Part shown: piece by piece, positions 7,828 to 15,096 of the stretch
How positions within the stretch are numbered: position 1 is the stretch's first letter
Layout of the letters: the number at the start of each line of letters is the position of its first letter
Assembly (NCBI GenBank): GCA_021834785.1
Contig: JAKBRJ010000003.1
Location: forward strand, 11,990-75,989
Direction: 5' to 3'
DNA from: Microcaldota archaeon
Lineage (GTDB): Archaea > Micrarchaeota > Micrarchaeia > Micrarchaeales > Micrarchaeaceae
Length of the DNA: 64,000 bases
The notes under the pieces: model-generated
The model's database searches: none
What the model was told of the DNA's origin: nothing
What the model saw: the letters and a program-made list of their open reading frames with translations, nothing else
Position numbers and translations under genes: made by a program

Positions 7828-8629
7828 TCGAATGGATGACACCTACATAAAACTTAACGGAACGCTTCCCAAACTTAAAAATCCTATGCTTGTTGTCGGG
7901 CTGCCAGGCATAGGCAGCGTAGGAAAGATAGTTGTGGAACACCTTAAAAAAGAATTCAAAGCAGAGAAGATTGCTACGCTGTATTCAAGCCATTTCCCAC
8001 ATCAAGTTGCGATGCTAAAGAACGGCGGCATACGCCTCGTAAACAACAGGTTTTATGTAATTAAATCCAAGGGCAAAAAGACCCCCGACATAGTATTGCT
8101 TAGTGGGGATGTGCAGGCGATGACATCTGAGGGACAATATGAGGTCAACAGGATGATAGTGGATTTCTTCAAGAACCAACTGAAAGGCGGTTTCATATAC
8201 ACATTAGGTGGATATAATATATCCGGAAGCGTGGCGCAGAATCCGAGAGTATTCGGCAATGCAACAAACATTTCAGTGGTAAATAAATTCCGCAATAAGG
8301 GCATAGTATTCGGAGAATCAAAAGGCACTATACTCGGGTCGGCTGGTCTTATAATAGCGTTTGCTAAGATGAACGGTATGGAGGGCATATGCTTGATGGG
8401 GGAGACCACATTCATAGATATTGATCACAGGGCAGCTAAAGCAGTGCTAGAGATGCTTGCAAGAGAACTTGGCCTAAAGATAGACACAAAAAATCTGGAC
8501 AAAATGATAGAGAAGACCGCACAGACCCTTAAAGAACTCGAGCAGCAGATAGCCACCAGCATACCCATGCCCCAGCTAGGCCCAGGAAACACCGGCGGAG
8601 ACAATAGGACGACTTCATATATAAGGTAA
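7820..8629 (+). CDS. PAC2-family protein (proteasome assembly chaperone-like)
   Basis: About 269 residues of the PAC2/COG2047 family found in most archaea near aIF2-alpha, related to eukaryotic proteasome assembly chaperone 2. Family landmarks are PMLVVGLPGIGSVGKIVVEH at the N-terminus, ALLSGDVQ-like VLLSGDVQAM, and TLGGYNISGSV. The ATG chosen overlaps the aIF2-alpha stop by 8 bases; another ATG at 7832 is possible. The C-terminal ~30 residues are a Pro/Gly-rich tail. Biochemical role in archaea is not established. Confidence 0.85.
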   Translation: MDDRMDDTYIKLNGTLPKLKNPMLVVGLPGIGSVGKIVVEHLKKEFKAEKIATLYSSHFPHQVAMLKNGGIRLVNNRFYVIKSKGKKTPDIVLLSGDVQAMTSEGQYEVNRMIVDFFKNQLKGGFIYTLGGYNISGSVAQNPRVFGNATNISVVNKFRNKGIVFGESKGTILGSAGLIIAFAKMNGMEGICLMGETTFIDIDHRAAKAVLEMLARELGLKIDTKNLDKMIEKTAQTLKELEQQIATSIPMPQLGPGNTGGDNRTTSYIR

Positions 8630-8636
8630 TGCAACT

Positions 8637-8721
8637 GCGCCAGTAATCTAGCCTGGTAGGATATCAGCTTCCCATATCTAGGAAAAAGCTGAACGCTCGG
8701 GTTCAAATCCCGACTGGCGCA
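8637..8721 (+). tRNA. tRNA-Gly (CCC) with a 12-nt intron
   Basis: Acceptor GCGCCAG/CTGGCGC, D stem ATCT/GGAT, anticodon stem TCAGC/GCTGA, T stem TCGGG/CCCGA with loop TTCAAAT, discriminator A. The anticodon loop contains 12 extra bases. Removing 8675-8686 gives loop TTCCCAA, anticodon CCC, with the intron at canonical position 37/38. Exon TTCC pairs with intron GGAA (4 bp), flanked by 3-base bulges CAT and AAA, so a relaxed bulge-helix-bulge forms. The acceptor and A73 agree with archaeal tRNA-Gly. Eight bases after the PAC2 gene. Confidence 0.9.
8675..8686 (+). other. Minimal tRNA-Gly intron (37/38)
   Basis: TATCTAGGAAAA. Cleavage after the second base of each 3-base bulge excises exactly these 12 bases and leaves a standard 7-base anticodon loop. 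There is no room for a distal helix: the 4-bp central helix is closed directly by an 8-base loop that includes the 5' bulge. Confidence 0.8.
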
Positions 8722-8746
8722 ATCAAAACAAAGGAGGTTTTTGAAT

Positions 8747-8983
8747 ATGAATCGTTTGGAATTTAATGTCTGTAAGAATTGTGGACATTCAGTGGTTAAT
8801 TTCAATTCCAAATGGTTGCATCACATCTCACGAAGTAAACTCTTGGGTTTCCCACACTGGCCTGCTGGACATGTAATTACTTTGAATTGCAAGTGGGGAT
8901 GCAAATGCAATATTCCTGAACTGGATCAGACTAAGCCTTTGAAAACTAAGCTGGTATATCTGGGTAAAAGAACGGACAGATAG
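8747..8983 (+). CDS. Small putative zinc-binding protein, unknown
   Basis: 78 residues with two cysteine clusters, CKNCGH near residue 9 and CKWGCKC near residue 50, and several histidines between (KWLHHI, PHWPAGHV), suggesting zinc ligation. Not recognised as a named family. The start is supported by a strong canonical AAGGAGG nine bases upstream, unlike the GGTGAT type used by most neighbours; a TTG at 8741 is too close to it. The frame stops at 8983, but a second open frame of coherent composition overlaps its end (8943-9179), so the gene may be a truncated, frameshifted product. Confidence 0.5.
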   Translation: MNRLEFNVCKNCGHSVVNFNSKWLHHISRSKLLGFPHWPAGHVITLNCKWGCKCNIPELDQTKPLKTKLVYLGKRTDR

Positions 8984-9179
8984 GGTCTTTCATCCAGAAA
9001 TTGGTTCTTCGCAATCAAAGGACGGGGTTATATATAAGCCATTGAAATGTCCCATCCGAGAGAAGATAAGAATCTTAAGAAAGCACTTTTCCTTGACGTT
9101 CGGCGCCAACGTGCAGGACCTTGATTCAATTGTTAATACATTGGCTCCTTTTTCTGCAAAGCTAAATGGTGTGGGGTAA
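8943..9179 (+). pseudogene. Open frame without a start, possible frameshifted continuation of 8747-8983
   Basis: Seventy-eight codons in the +1 frame relative to the preceding gene, open from a TGA at 8940 to TAA at 9177, with no ATG start near its beginning. The translation after the overlap (DRVFHPEIGSSQSKDG, then CPIREKIRILRKHFSLTFGA) looks protein-like. The two frames overlap at 8943-8983, where a single-base indel could join them into one protein of about 140 residues. Family unknown, so this rests on composition only. Confidence 0.3.
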
Positions 9180-9510
9180 TAATACGCCGTTGTTTTATTC
9201 ACGACGCACGGTATTAGGGGGTTGAATTTTATACCGCATAGTTTGGAATTTCCGGTTTCTTCATCAGCGCGCGCAATGTACCTGCATTTTAGAAAATAAG
9301 CAATAAGGCAGGAATGGGCGCATACTGCGGCTCTTTTTATCCAGACAATTTTGTTCCTTAAAAATCCCAGGCAAGACGCCCCTTTTGGAACCGGTGCAAA
9401 AGTAGATTGCCCAAAGGAATATATAGGAAAAGGGGTCTATCTAATTGTGACTAACCGAAAAGTGGATTAACGACTTTTGTCCCAGACTTGCAATTAAACC
9501 GGGCCAGTAA
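9180..9510. other. Gene-free stretch of 331 bases
   Basis: No convincing coding frame on either strand. Two TATA-like sites are present (near 9223-9229, and AATATATAGG near 9420). The second sits about 90 bases before the membrane-protein ATG and could drive it. Short similarities to the 10010-10140 intergenic stretch (for example TTTATCCAGA at about 9338 and 10127) hint at shared decayed sequence. No RNA family recognised. Confidence 0.4.
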
Positions 9511-10005
9511 ATGCTTCAAACCGTAACTGCGAATTCAAATCTATATGCCGCCATATTCCTAATGATAATAGTTCTGATGGTGGCTAGGCGCGCAGGCATG
9601 ACATCAACAATGAACAAATTCTCATTACGCCGGGTCTTCCTCAGACCTGCGATATATGTGGCCATTGCAGCTGCGGTATCGGTTGGCTTGCCCGGATATG
9701 AAATAATATCAATCATACTTTTAGCGCTCGCGGGCGCGTATGCCGCTATTTCGCTATCGATAGGCATAGAGATATCATATATAAGCGGCAAACTCCACTA
9801 TAAAAAATCGCGCAGCATCACGCTATTCTGGGGTATTGCCGTAGTACTAAGATATCTGATTGCCGCATACCTTCCTATGTATGCTATTGCATCGATATCT
9901 ATCGATCTGTTATTGGGTGCGACTACGGGGTTGCTGGTTGGCGAAGCCATTAAAATTTATATATTATACAAGAAAATCAAAGCAAAAGAGGCGAAATCCA
10001 GATGA
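9511..10005 (+). CDS. Small integral membrane protein, unknown
   Basis: 164 residues with about five hydrophobic segments (roughly residues 10-25, 45-62, 65-85, 103-122 and 125-150) separated by short basic loops (ARRAG, RRVFLRP, KLHYKKSRS) and a lysine-rich C-terminus KKIKAKEAKSR. The pattern resembles the DUF1453/CcdC-like group of small membrane proteins, but that is a weak resemblance. No catalytic motif is visible. It stands alone between a gene-free stretch and the MITE-like element. Confidence 0.6.
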   Translation: MLQTVTANSNLYAAIFLMIIVLMVARRAGMTSTMNKFSLRRVFLRPAIYVAIAAAVSVGLPGYEIISIILLALAGAYAAISLSIGIEISYISGKLHYKKSRSITLFWGIAVVLRYLIAAYLPMYAIASISIDLLLGATTGLLVGEAIKIYILYKKIKAKEAKSR

Positions 10006-10148
10006 GCGCGCCTCTGATTTCAATTACCTAACTTCGCCAAATGTGATTCCTACCTCTAGTCCTGATGCGTAGACCAGTTCGCCAAATACGGTTTACCGAC
10101 GCAGGTTCGGGTCTTTTGTACCATATTTATCCAGAAAATCACCCGTAG

Positions 10149-10255
10149 GGCAAGAATGCCACGACTTTCAAGTCGTGGATGAATTACTTTTATACCTTCT
10201 CGTTCTGCAGTTCGCTCTCATCCCGCCCATGAATGGTGTGGGATTTCCCGCTCAC
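10149..10255 (-). mobile_element. MITE/PATE-like element related to the TnpB transposon at 28.8 kb
   Basis: Read on the minus strand, the first ~66 bases from 10255 (starting GTGAGCGGGAAATCCCA and ending GAAGGTATAAAA) match the left end of the 28796 TnpB element with only about six differences, all transitions. It then jumps directly to a perfect palindrome at 10159-10178 (CCACGACTT/AAGTCGTGG), the kind of hairpin found at right ends of IS605/IS1341-type elements. The element therefore has both ends but no transposase. Right boundary is approximate. Both copies share a TTTTAATAAY left flank. Confidence 0.7.
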
Positions 10256-10938
10256 GTTATTAAAATTGCAAATATTGCCATCGCCGCAAGCGCCCCAGCA
10301 ATGCTTGCTATTGCATTAGATGTGAATTTGTTGCCTATTCCATTGGTTTCGAAATATCCAGCTACTGAATCTGCAACAGTGCCGATAAACCCGGACAATA
10401 CTATGCCTATTACCAGGTACCATAATCCAGGCGCGAAAAACCCTCCCACAAGCAATGCAGCGCTCAATGATATCATAAAAGCCCCAAAAATTCCCATAAG
10501 CAGGCCAAACCACGTAACACCTCCGGAAACCCCCTTTCTGACTTTTTTAAACGTGAAAATCATTATAGGGTCGCCATCTAACACACCGAGCTCGCTGCTG
10601 AACTTGTCTGCAGCTACCGCAGCCACGCTTCCAATGAACCCGAAGACTATCAATTGCTCAAGCCCTGCAAAAAACATAGTTGAAACAAAGAATGCAATGG
10701 CCATGACTAAAGGAATTGTGCTATTTGCAACAACGTTTTTCATGCCTCTGCTTTTTTCGTACAGTTGCCTTTTCTTCTTATACGGCGTGCCAATCCAGGT
10801 CACTATTGCAGATATTACCAAGAAATAAAGCATCACTATGAAGAAGAACGCGCCAAGCCTGCCTCCAAGGAGTATGAGCAAGATGCCTAACGCTAAAGAA
10901 ACCAAGGTTGCTCTCGAATCAAGAGTCAAAAAAGTCAT
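10252..10938 (-). CDS. DUF92 family membrane protein (TMEM19-like)
   Basis: About 228 residues, six or so membrane segments. The DUF92 signature is clear: ADKFSSELGVLDGDPIMIFT, then FKKVRKGVSGGVTWFGLLMG and GFIGTVADSVAGYFE..GIGNKFTSNAIAS. Plant and cyanobacterial members include phytyl-phosphate kinase (VTE6), so a prenyl-phosphate or CTP-dependent kinase role is possible, but archaeal members are uncharacterised. ATG at 10938 chosen over a TTG at 10950. The stop codon TGA lies at the outer end of the MITE-like element, so the last residues may have been altered by the insertion. Confidence 0.85.
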   Translation of the reverse strand: MTFLTLDSRATLVSLALGILLILLGGRLGAFFFIVMLYFLVISAIVTWIGTPYKKKRQLYEKSRGMKNVVANSTIPLVMAIAFFVSTMFFAGLEQLIVFGFIGSVAAVAADKFSSELGVLDGDPIMIFTFKKVRKGVSGGVTWFGLLMGIFGAFMISLSAALLVGGFFAPGLWYLVIGIVLSGFIGTVADSVAGYFETNGIGNKFTSNAIASIAGALAAMAIFAILIT

Positions 10939-10979
10939 TGTGTCATCCAAAAATATGGAAAGTTCCGGTATTTAGAAAG

Positions 10980-10989
10980 GCTTTTAAAC
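10980..10989 (+). promoter_or_regulatory. TATA box for a candidate small RNA upstream of radA
   Basis: GCTTTTAAACC with a preceding AGAAAG BRE-like run, about 180 bases before radA. Start-site spacing points to about 11006-11012, the 5' side of two hairpins. radA itself has closer AT-rich promoter-like sequence at about 11118-11135. Confidence 0.45.
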
Positions 10990-11007
10990 CTATACATTCA
11001 TAGTAAA

Positions 11008-11076
11008 TTACGAGTTCTCTACTGTAGGAAAGTCGTGAAGAACTGGTCGCCTTGCCAGCGTCTTTGACGCTGGCCT
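11008..11076 (+). ncRNA. Candidate structured small RNA upstream of radA
   Basis: Starting ~25 bases after a TATA box, AGTTCT (11013-11018) pairs with AGAACT (11039-11044), followed by a perfect 9-bp hairpin GCCAGCGTC-TTT-GACGCTGGC (11054-11074). There is no coding frame. It could be an independent sRNA or a radA leader. It contains GGAAAGTC but lacks the other conserved RNase P RNA elements. Not assigned to a family. Confidence 0.4.
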
Positions 11077-11162
11077 TATTCTTTGGTAAATCATTCTCTT
11101 ACATATACCAAGTGAACCTATTTATTGTTATTTGCATATAATAACTATAAGATGATTTTTCA

Positions 11163-12113
11163 ATGGCTAAAGAAAAGAGCGTAAAGGAAATAGAAGACCT
11201 TCCAGGCATAGGCCCCACAACTGCAGAAAAGCTCCGCGCCGCAGGCATAGACACGCTTGATAAAATAGCAACAATGTCTCCGCACGAGCTTTCCGAGGTG
11301 TCTGGCATAAGCGTAGAAAGCGCAAAGAAAGCCATAAACGCATCGAGAGAAGCGACAACCATAGAGTATGAAACAGGGAGCGCGGTATCTGAAAAGAGGA
11401 GAGTTTTAGGCAAGATAACCACCGGATCAAAGGATCTTGACGAGCTTATAGGCGGAGGGGTAGAGACAAACGCCATAACAGAAGTATACGGCAAATTTGC
11501 AAGCGGCAAATCGCAAATAGGGTTTCAGCTCGCTGTTAATGCCCAGCTGCCTAAAAATAAAGGCGGCCTTGAAGGGGGCGTGCTTTTCATAGATACTGAA
11601 GGGACTTTCAGGCCAGAGCGAATAGTGTCGATGGCAACTGCAGCAGGATTGGATTCGGATGCAACACTCGGAAACATCATGGTGGTGAGAGCAACTACAA
11701 CCGAAAAGCAGGTCCTTACTGTGGAAAGAGCAGACAGCCTAATACTTGAAAAGAACATAAAACTCATAATAGTTGATTCAATAACCTCGCTTTTCAGGTC
11801 TGAATTTATAGGAAGGGGTGCACTAGGGGAACGCCAGCAGAAATTAAATTCACATATACATAAACTACAGATTCTGGCTGACAAATTCGGCGTTGCGGTC
11901 TATATTACAAATCAAGTAATGGACAATCCAGGCATTTTATTTGGAGATCCGACCACGCCAATAGGTGGAAACGTATTGGCACATGCTGCAACTACTAGGC
12001 TTTATATAAGGAAGAGCAAGGAAGACAAAAGGATTGTAAGGCTCGTGGATTCGCCAAACATGCCAGATGGCGAATGCATAATCAAGATAACGACCAGCGG
12101 CATAAAGGACTGA
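11163..12113 (+). CDS. radA: DNA repair and recombination protein RadA
   Basis: Archaeal RecA/Rad51-family recombinase, 316 residues, normal length. The N-terminal helix-hairpin-helix domain (DLPGIGPTTAEKLRAAGI, residues ~12-30) precedes the ATPase core with Walker A GKFASGKS (110-117; the usual Thr is Ser) and Walker B LIIVDSITSLFR. The L2-proximal region VMDNPGILFGDPTTPIGGNV is typical of RadA. It forms filaments on single-stranded DNA for homologous recombination. Converges on aTrm56 with 22 bases between. Confidence 0.97.
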   Translation: MAKEKSVKEIEDLPGIGPTTAEKLRAAGIDTLDKIATMSPHELSEVSGISVESAKKAINASREATTIEYETGSAVSEKRRVLGKITTGSKDLDELIGGGVETNAITEVYGKFASGKSQIGFQLAVNAQLPKNKGGLEGGVLFIDTEGTFRPERIVSMATAAGLDSDATLGNIMVVRATTTEKQVLTVERADSLILEKNIKLIIVDSITSLFRSEFIGRGALGERQQKLNSHIHKLQILADKFGVAVYITNQVMDNPGILFGDPTTPIGGNVLAHAATTRLYIRKSKEDKRIVRLVDSPNMPDGECIIKITTSGIKD

Positions 12114-12135
12114 ATGCAAACAAAAGGTGTCTTAT

Positions 12136-12609
12136 CTATCCCTGTTCGTGGTTCTTGAAATGCACTGCAAGCTCTCTACCCTCAAAAAATACGTGCAAGA
12201 ATACCGAAAGCGCTGCCGTGGCGCTGTTGGGTTGCCTTGACACGCTGACCATAAAATCTGACCTATCCATAATGCTTTTTATTGATTCCTTTGATGACAC
12301 TACAATTAAAAGATTCCTGTAAGCCTTTAAGGTATGTGCAATCTTGCCGAGTGGTTCTCCAAACTGCGTAAGATACACCACTTTATAATTTCTCCTATCC
12401 TTGAACGCATCGGCGATGGTCCTTGAAAATTCTACCTTGAACTCGCCTCCCCACCTCTTGATTACTTTCTTATTGAAGCTCACGATCCGTTTATTATCCA
12501 GCTGTGCGGCGAATGTTATGCTTGATGCACCCAAAGCCCTAGCTGAGAGCATAAGGTCTACCTGGCTGTTATAGTTGCAATTGCCTACGACAACTACTGA
12601 TATCAACAT
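12136..12609 (-). CDS. trm56: tRNA ribose 2'-O-methyltransferase aTrm56 (SPOUT)
   Basis: About 157 residues resembling aTrm56, the SPOUT-fold enzyme that methylates the ribose of C56 in the tRNA T-loop. Visible features: LMLSARALGASSITF near the N-terminus, VVYLTQFGEP, and the C-terminal knot region VSVSRQPNSATAALSVFLHVFFEG, matching the family's NQPHSEVAALAIFLD pattern. ATG at 12609 is chosen because a TATA-like TTTAAATATAT ends ~14 bases upstream, giving a near-leaderless transcript. Its target, C56, is present in all the T-loops seen here. Confidence 0.82.
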   Translation of the reverse strand: MLISVVVVGNCNYNSQVDLMLSARALGASSITFAAQLDNKRIVSFNKKVIKRWGGEFKVEFSRTIADAFKDRRNYKVVYLTQFGEPLGKIAHTLKAYRNLLIVVSSKESIKSIMDRSDFMVSVSRQPNSATAALSVFLHVFFEGRELAVHFKNHEQG

Positions 12610-12610
12610 C

Positions 12611-12626
12611 CCACCCAAATATATTT
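12611..12626 (-). promoter_or_regulatory. TATA box of trm56
   Basis: Minus-strand GTTTAAATATATTTGG directly before the aTrm56 start. The distance to the ATG (about 22 bases from box centre) suggests leaderless or very short-leader transcription. Confidence 0.45.
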
Positions 12627-12681
12627 AAACAATAAAAATTAATAAGGGCACTGAAAAAGCAAATGCCCTATCCTAAATTGA

Positions 12682-15090
12682 TTATACTATCTGGGCGTCA
12701 ACTACTTTAATCGGAGGTTCGAAGCGCATCAGCCTAACTCCGCTAGCGTTTCTCCCCGTTACTCTTATGGCTGCAATCGCGAACTGTATTGATAAGCCCT
12801 TGGAATTCACTATCAATATGCTTTTATCCTTCTCAGCTGCAAGGACCCTTACAACGCCGCCGGTTTTTTCGGTGCATTTTATATTTATTACTCCCTTGCC
12901 TCCGCGCTTCTGAAGCCTGTATTTCATTATCTCCGTAGCTTTGCCGAAGCCCTTTTCCGTTACCGATACTATGTTGGAATCCTTAGATGCCGAAACCACA
13001 TTTATTACATAGTCGTCATCGTTGAGCCTGATGCCCCTGACGCCATATGCATTCCTCCCCATAGGACGTATGTCTGTTTCTTTAAACCTTGTGCCCTTCC
13101 CCAAATGCGAAGCTATGAACAACTCGTCCGAACCGCCAGATAAGCAGACATCCGCCAGCATGTCATTGCTGTATGTGGGTATTGCTTTTATGCCGCTGGA
13201 GCGAGGGCGGGAGAACAATTTTGCGCGCACCCTTTTGATCCTTCCCCTCTTAGTTACAAAATTCAAGAAGGAGTCTTCAAACACCCGCGTGTTTATTACT
13301 GCTTCTATCTCCTCGTTCTCTTCGAGCTTTACGAGATTGACAGCGGCTTTGCCCATGCCATACCTATTTCCTGTAGGTATCATGTAGCCCTTCAACCAAT
13401 ATGCCCTGCCTTTATTGGATACCATCAGGAGATAATCCTTAGACATGCAGGTAGCTACCTGTTTTACAAAATCGCCCTCCTTAAGGTCTATGGTTATTAC
13501 TCCCTTGCCTCCGCGCTGCTGGCTTTTGTATATGTCCGCTGGCAGCCTCTTAAGGTATCCGGTATTTGTGAGTATTATCACGCTTTCCTCATCCTTTATG
13601 AGGTCTTCGCTTTCTATATCCTGCATATCTATGTTGCTCTCAATTGTAGACCGCCTCTCCCTCCCGAACCTATCACTTACGTCCTTGGTCTCCTCTTTTA
13701 TTATTTTGTAAATCTCGTTGTTGTCTGAAAGTATCTTCCTGAAGTATTCTATGCTTTGCTTTAAAGAATTCATTTCGTTGCGCAGGGTATTGCTCTCAAG
13801 GCTTGTAAGTCTGCTAAGCCTCATTTCCAGTATTGCGCTGGCTTGCTTCTCTGAGAATTCGTATTTAGCCATAAGCGCGGCCCTGGCATCCTTAGTGTCG
13901 CTGCTTTTCTTTATGATTGCCACAACGCTATCAATATCGTTTATTGCTGTTAGCAGCCCGTCTACAATGTGAAGCCTGTCTGATGCTACCCGCAGGTCGT
14001 ATTCCGTACGGCTCTTTATAACGCTGAACCTGTGCTCTACGAATATCTTTATAAAATTTTTAATGTTAAGCGTAAGCAGCCTATTCCCTATGACTGCGAT
14101 GTTCATTACGGGGAGCGAGTTCTGCAGCTGCGTATGCTTGTAAAGCAGATTCAATATATATTCTGGATTTGTATCCCCCTTAAGCTCTATAATTATCCTT
14201 ATCCCTCGTTTGTCACTCTCGTCCCTAAGCGCGCTTATGCCCGCAAGTGCCTTGTCCTTCACCAATGTTGCTATTTTTTCTATGAGCGTGGCCTTGTTTA
14301 CGGTATAAGGTATTTCGGTTATGACTATGCGCTTGCCTTTATGTCCTTCAATGTCTTCTATATGGCTTCTCGCCCGTATCATCACCGACCCCCTGCCGGT
14401 AAGGTAAGACCTTACCAAATTGCTATCATGGAATACTATGCCGCCGGTAGGGAAATCAGGCCCCTTTATGAATGCCAAAAGTTCCTCGCTGGTTATCTCC
14501 CTATTATCGATATATGCGATTACGGCGTTGCAAACCTCAACCAAATTATGCGGCACAATGTTTGTAGCCACTCCAACGGCTATGCCCGAAGAGCCGTTTA
14601 TTATCGCGTTCGGGATTTTTGACGGGAGCACAACCGGCTCCTCTTCCGTGTTATCAAAATTTGGCACGAAAGGCACAGCCTTCTTTTCTATATCTACCAG
14701 CATTTCTTCAGCAATTGCCCTAAGCCTTACTTCCGTATAACGCTGTGCTGCCGGCGGGTCTCCGTCAATGGATCCCATATTGCCCTGTCCTTCTACGAGC
14801 ATATGGTTCATTGAAAAATCCTGCGCCATTCTAACCAGTGTTTCGTACGCCGCCATATCTCCATGCGGGTGATACTTGCCTATTACCTCCCCAACTATCC
14901 TAGCGCTTTTCTTCGTAGGTTGGTCATGTACATTGTTAAGCTTGTACATTGCATAAAGTATCCTTCGCTGCGCAGGTTTCAGTCCGTCCCTCGCATCTGG
15001 CAGAGCTCTGCCTACGATTACACTCATCGCATAGTCTATGTAGCTAGACTGCATTTCGTTCTCTATGGATACGTCAATTACATTGTCCAT
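12682..15090 (-). CDS. gyrA: DNA gyrase subunit A
   Basis: Bacterial-type type IIA topoisomerase subunit, 802 residues. The N-terminal breakage-reunion domain includes [20 protein letters not shown] and [10 protein letters not shown] with the active-site tyrosine. The C-terminal beta-pinwheel contains a GyrA-box-like SQQRGGKG near residue 515 and a second RGGKG repeat near residue 725. The GyrA box is needed for DNA wrapping and negative supercoiling, so this is gyrase rather than topoisomerase IV. Translated 6 bases after gyrB. Archaeal gyrases are thought to be acquired from bacteria. Confidence 0.96.
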   Translation of the reverse strand: MDNVIDVSIENEMQSSYIDYAMSVIVGRALPDARDGLKPAQRRILYAMYKLNNVHDQPTKKSARIVGEVIGKYHPHGDMAAYETLVRMAQDFSMNHMLVEGQGNMGSIDGDPPAAQRYTEVRLRAIAEEMLVDIEKKAVPFVPNFDNTEEEPVVLPSKIPNAIINGSSGIAVGVATNIVPHNLVEVCNAVIAYIDNREITSEELLAFIKGPDFPTGGIVFHDSNLVRSYLTGRGSVMIRARSHIEDIEGHKGKRIVITEIPYTVNKATLIEKIATLVKDKALAGISALRDESDKRGIRIIIELKGDTNPEYILNLLYKHTQLQNSLPVMNIAVIGNRLLTLNIKNFIKIFVEHRFSVIKSRTEYDLRVASDRLHIVDGLLTAINDIDSVVAIIKKSSDTKDARAALMAKYEFSEKQASAILEMRLSRLTSLESNTLRNEMNSLKQSIEYFRKILSDNNEIYKIIKEETKDVSDRFGRERRSTIESNIDMQDIESEDLIKDEESVIILTNTGYLKRLPADIYKSQQRGGKGVITIDLKEGDFVKQVATCMSKDYLLMVSNKGRAYWLKGYMIPTGNRYGMGKAAVNLVKLEENEEIEAVINTRVFEDSFLNFVTKRGRIKRVRAKLFSRPRSSGIKAIPTYSNDMLADVCLSGGSDELFIASHLGKGTRFKETDIRPMGRNAYGVRGIRLNDDDYVINVVSASKDSNIVSVTEKGFGKATEIMKYRLQKRGGKGVINIKCTEKTGGVVRVLAAEKDKSILIVNSKGLSIQFAIAAIRVTGRNASGVRLMRFEPPIKVVDAQIV

Positions 15091-15096
15091 CTGCCA

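Noticed and set aside
8990..9202. 70-codon minus-strand frame in the 9-kb gap
   Set aside because: No family resemblance or Shine-Dalgarno sequence; the plus-strand +1 frame in the same place looks more protein-like.
10175..10828. Long plus-strand frame opposite DUF92
   Set aside because: Antisense shadow of a gene with a clear DUF92 signature and correct start region; its own translation lacks family features.
11025..11060. RNase P RNA candidate because of GGAAAGTC
   Set aside because: Only one conserved block is present; the other universally conserved elements and sufficient length are missing.
14032..14622. 196-codon plus-strand frame inside gyrA
   Set aside because: Tyr/Cys-rich translation typical of an antisense shadow; gyrA on the other strand is unambiguous.
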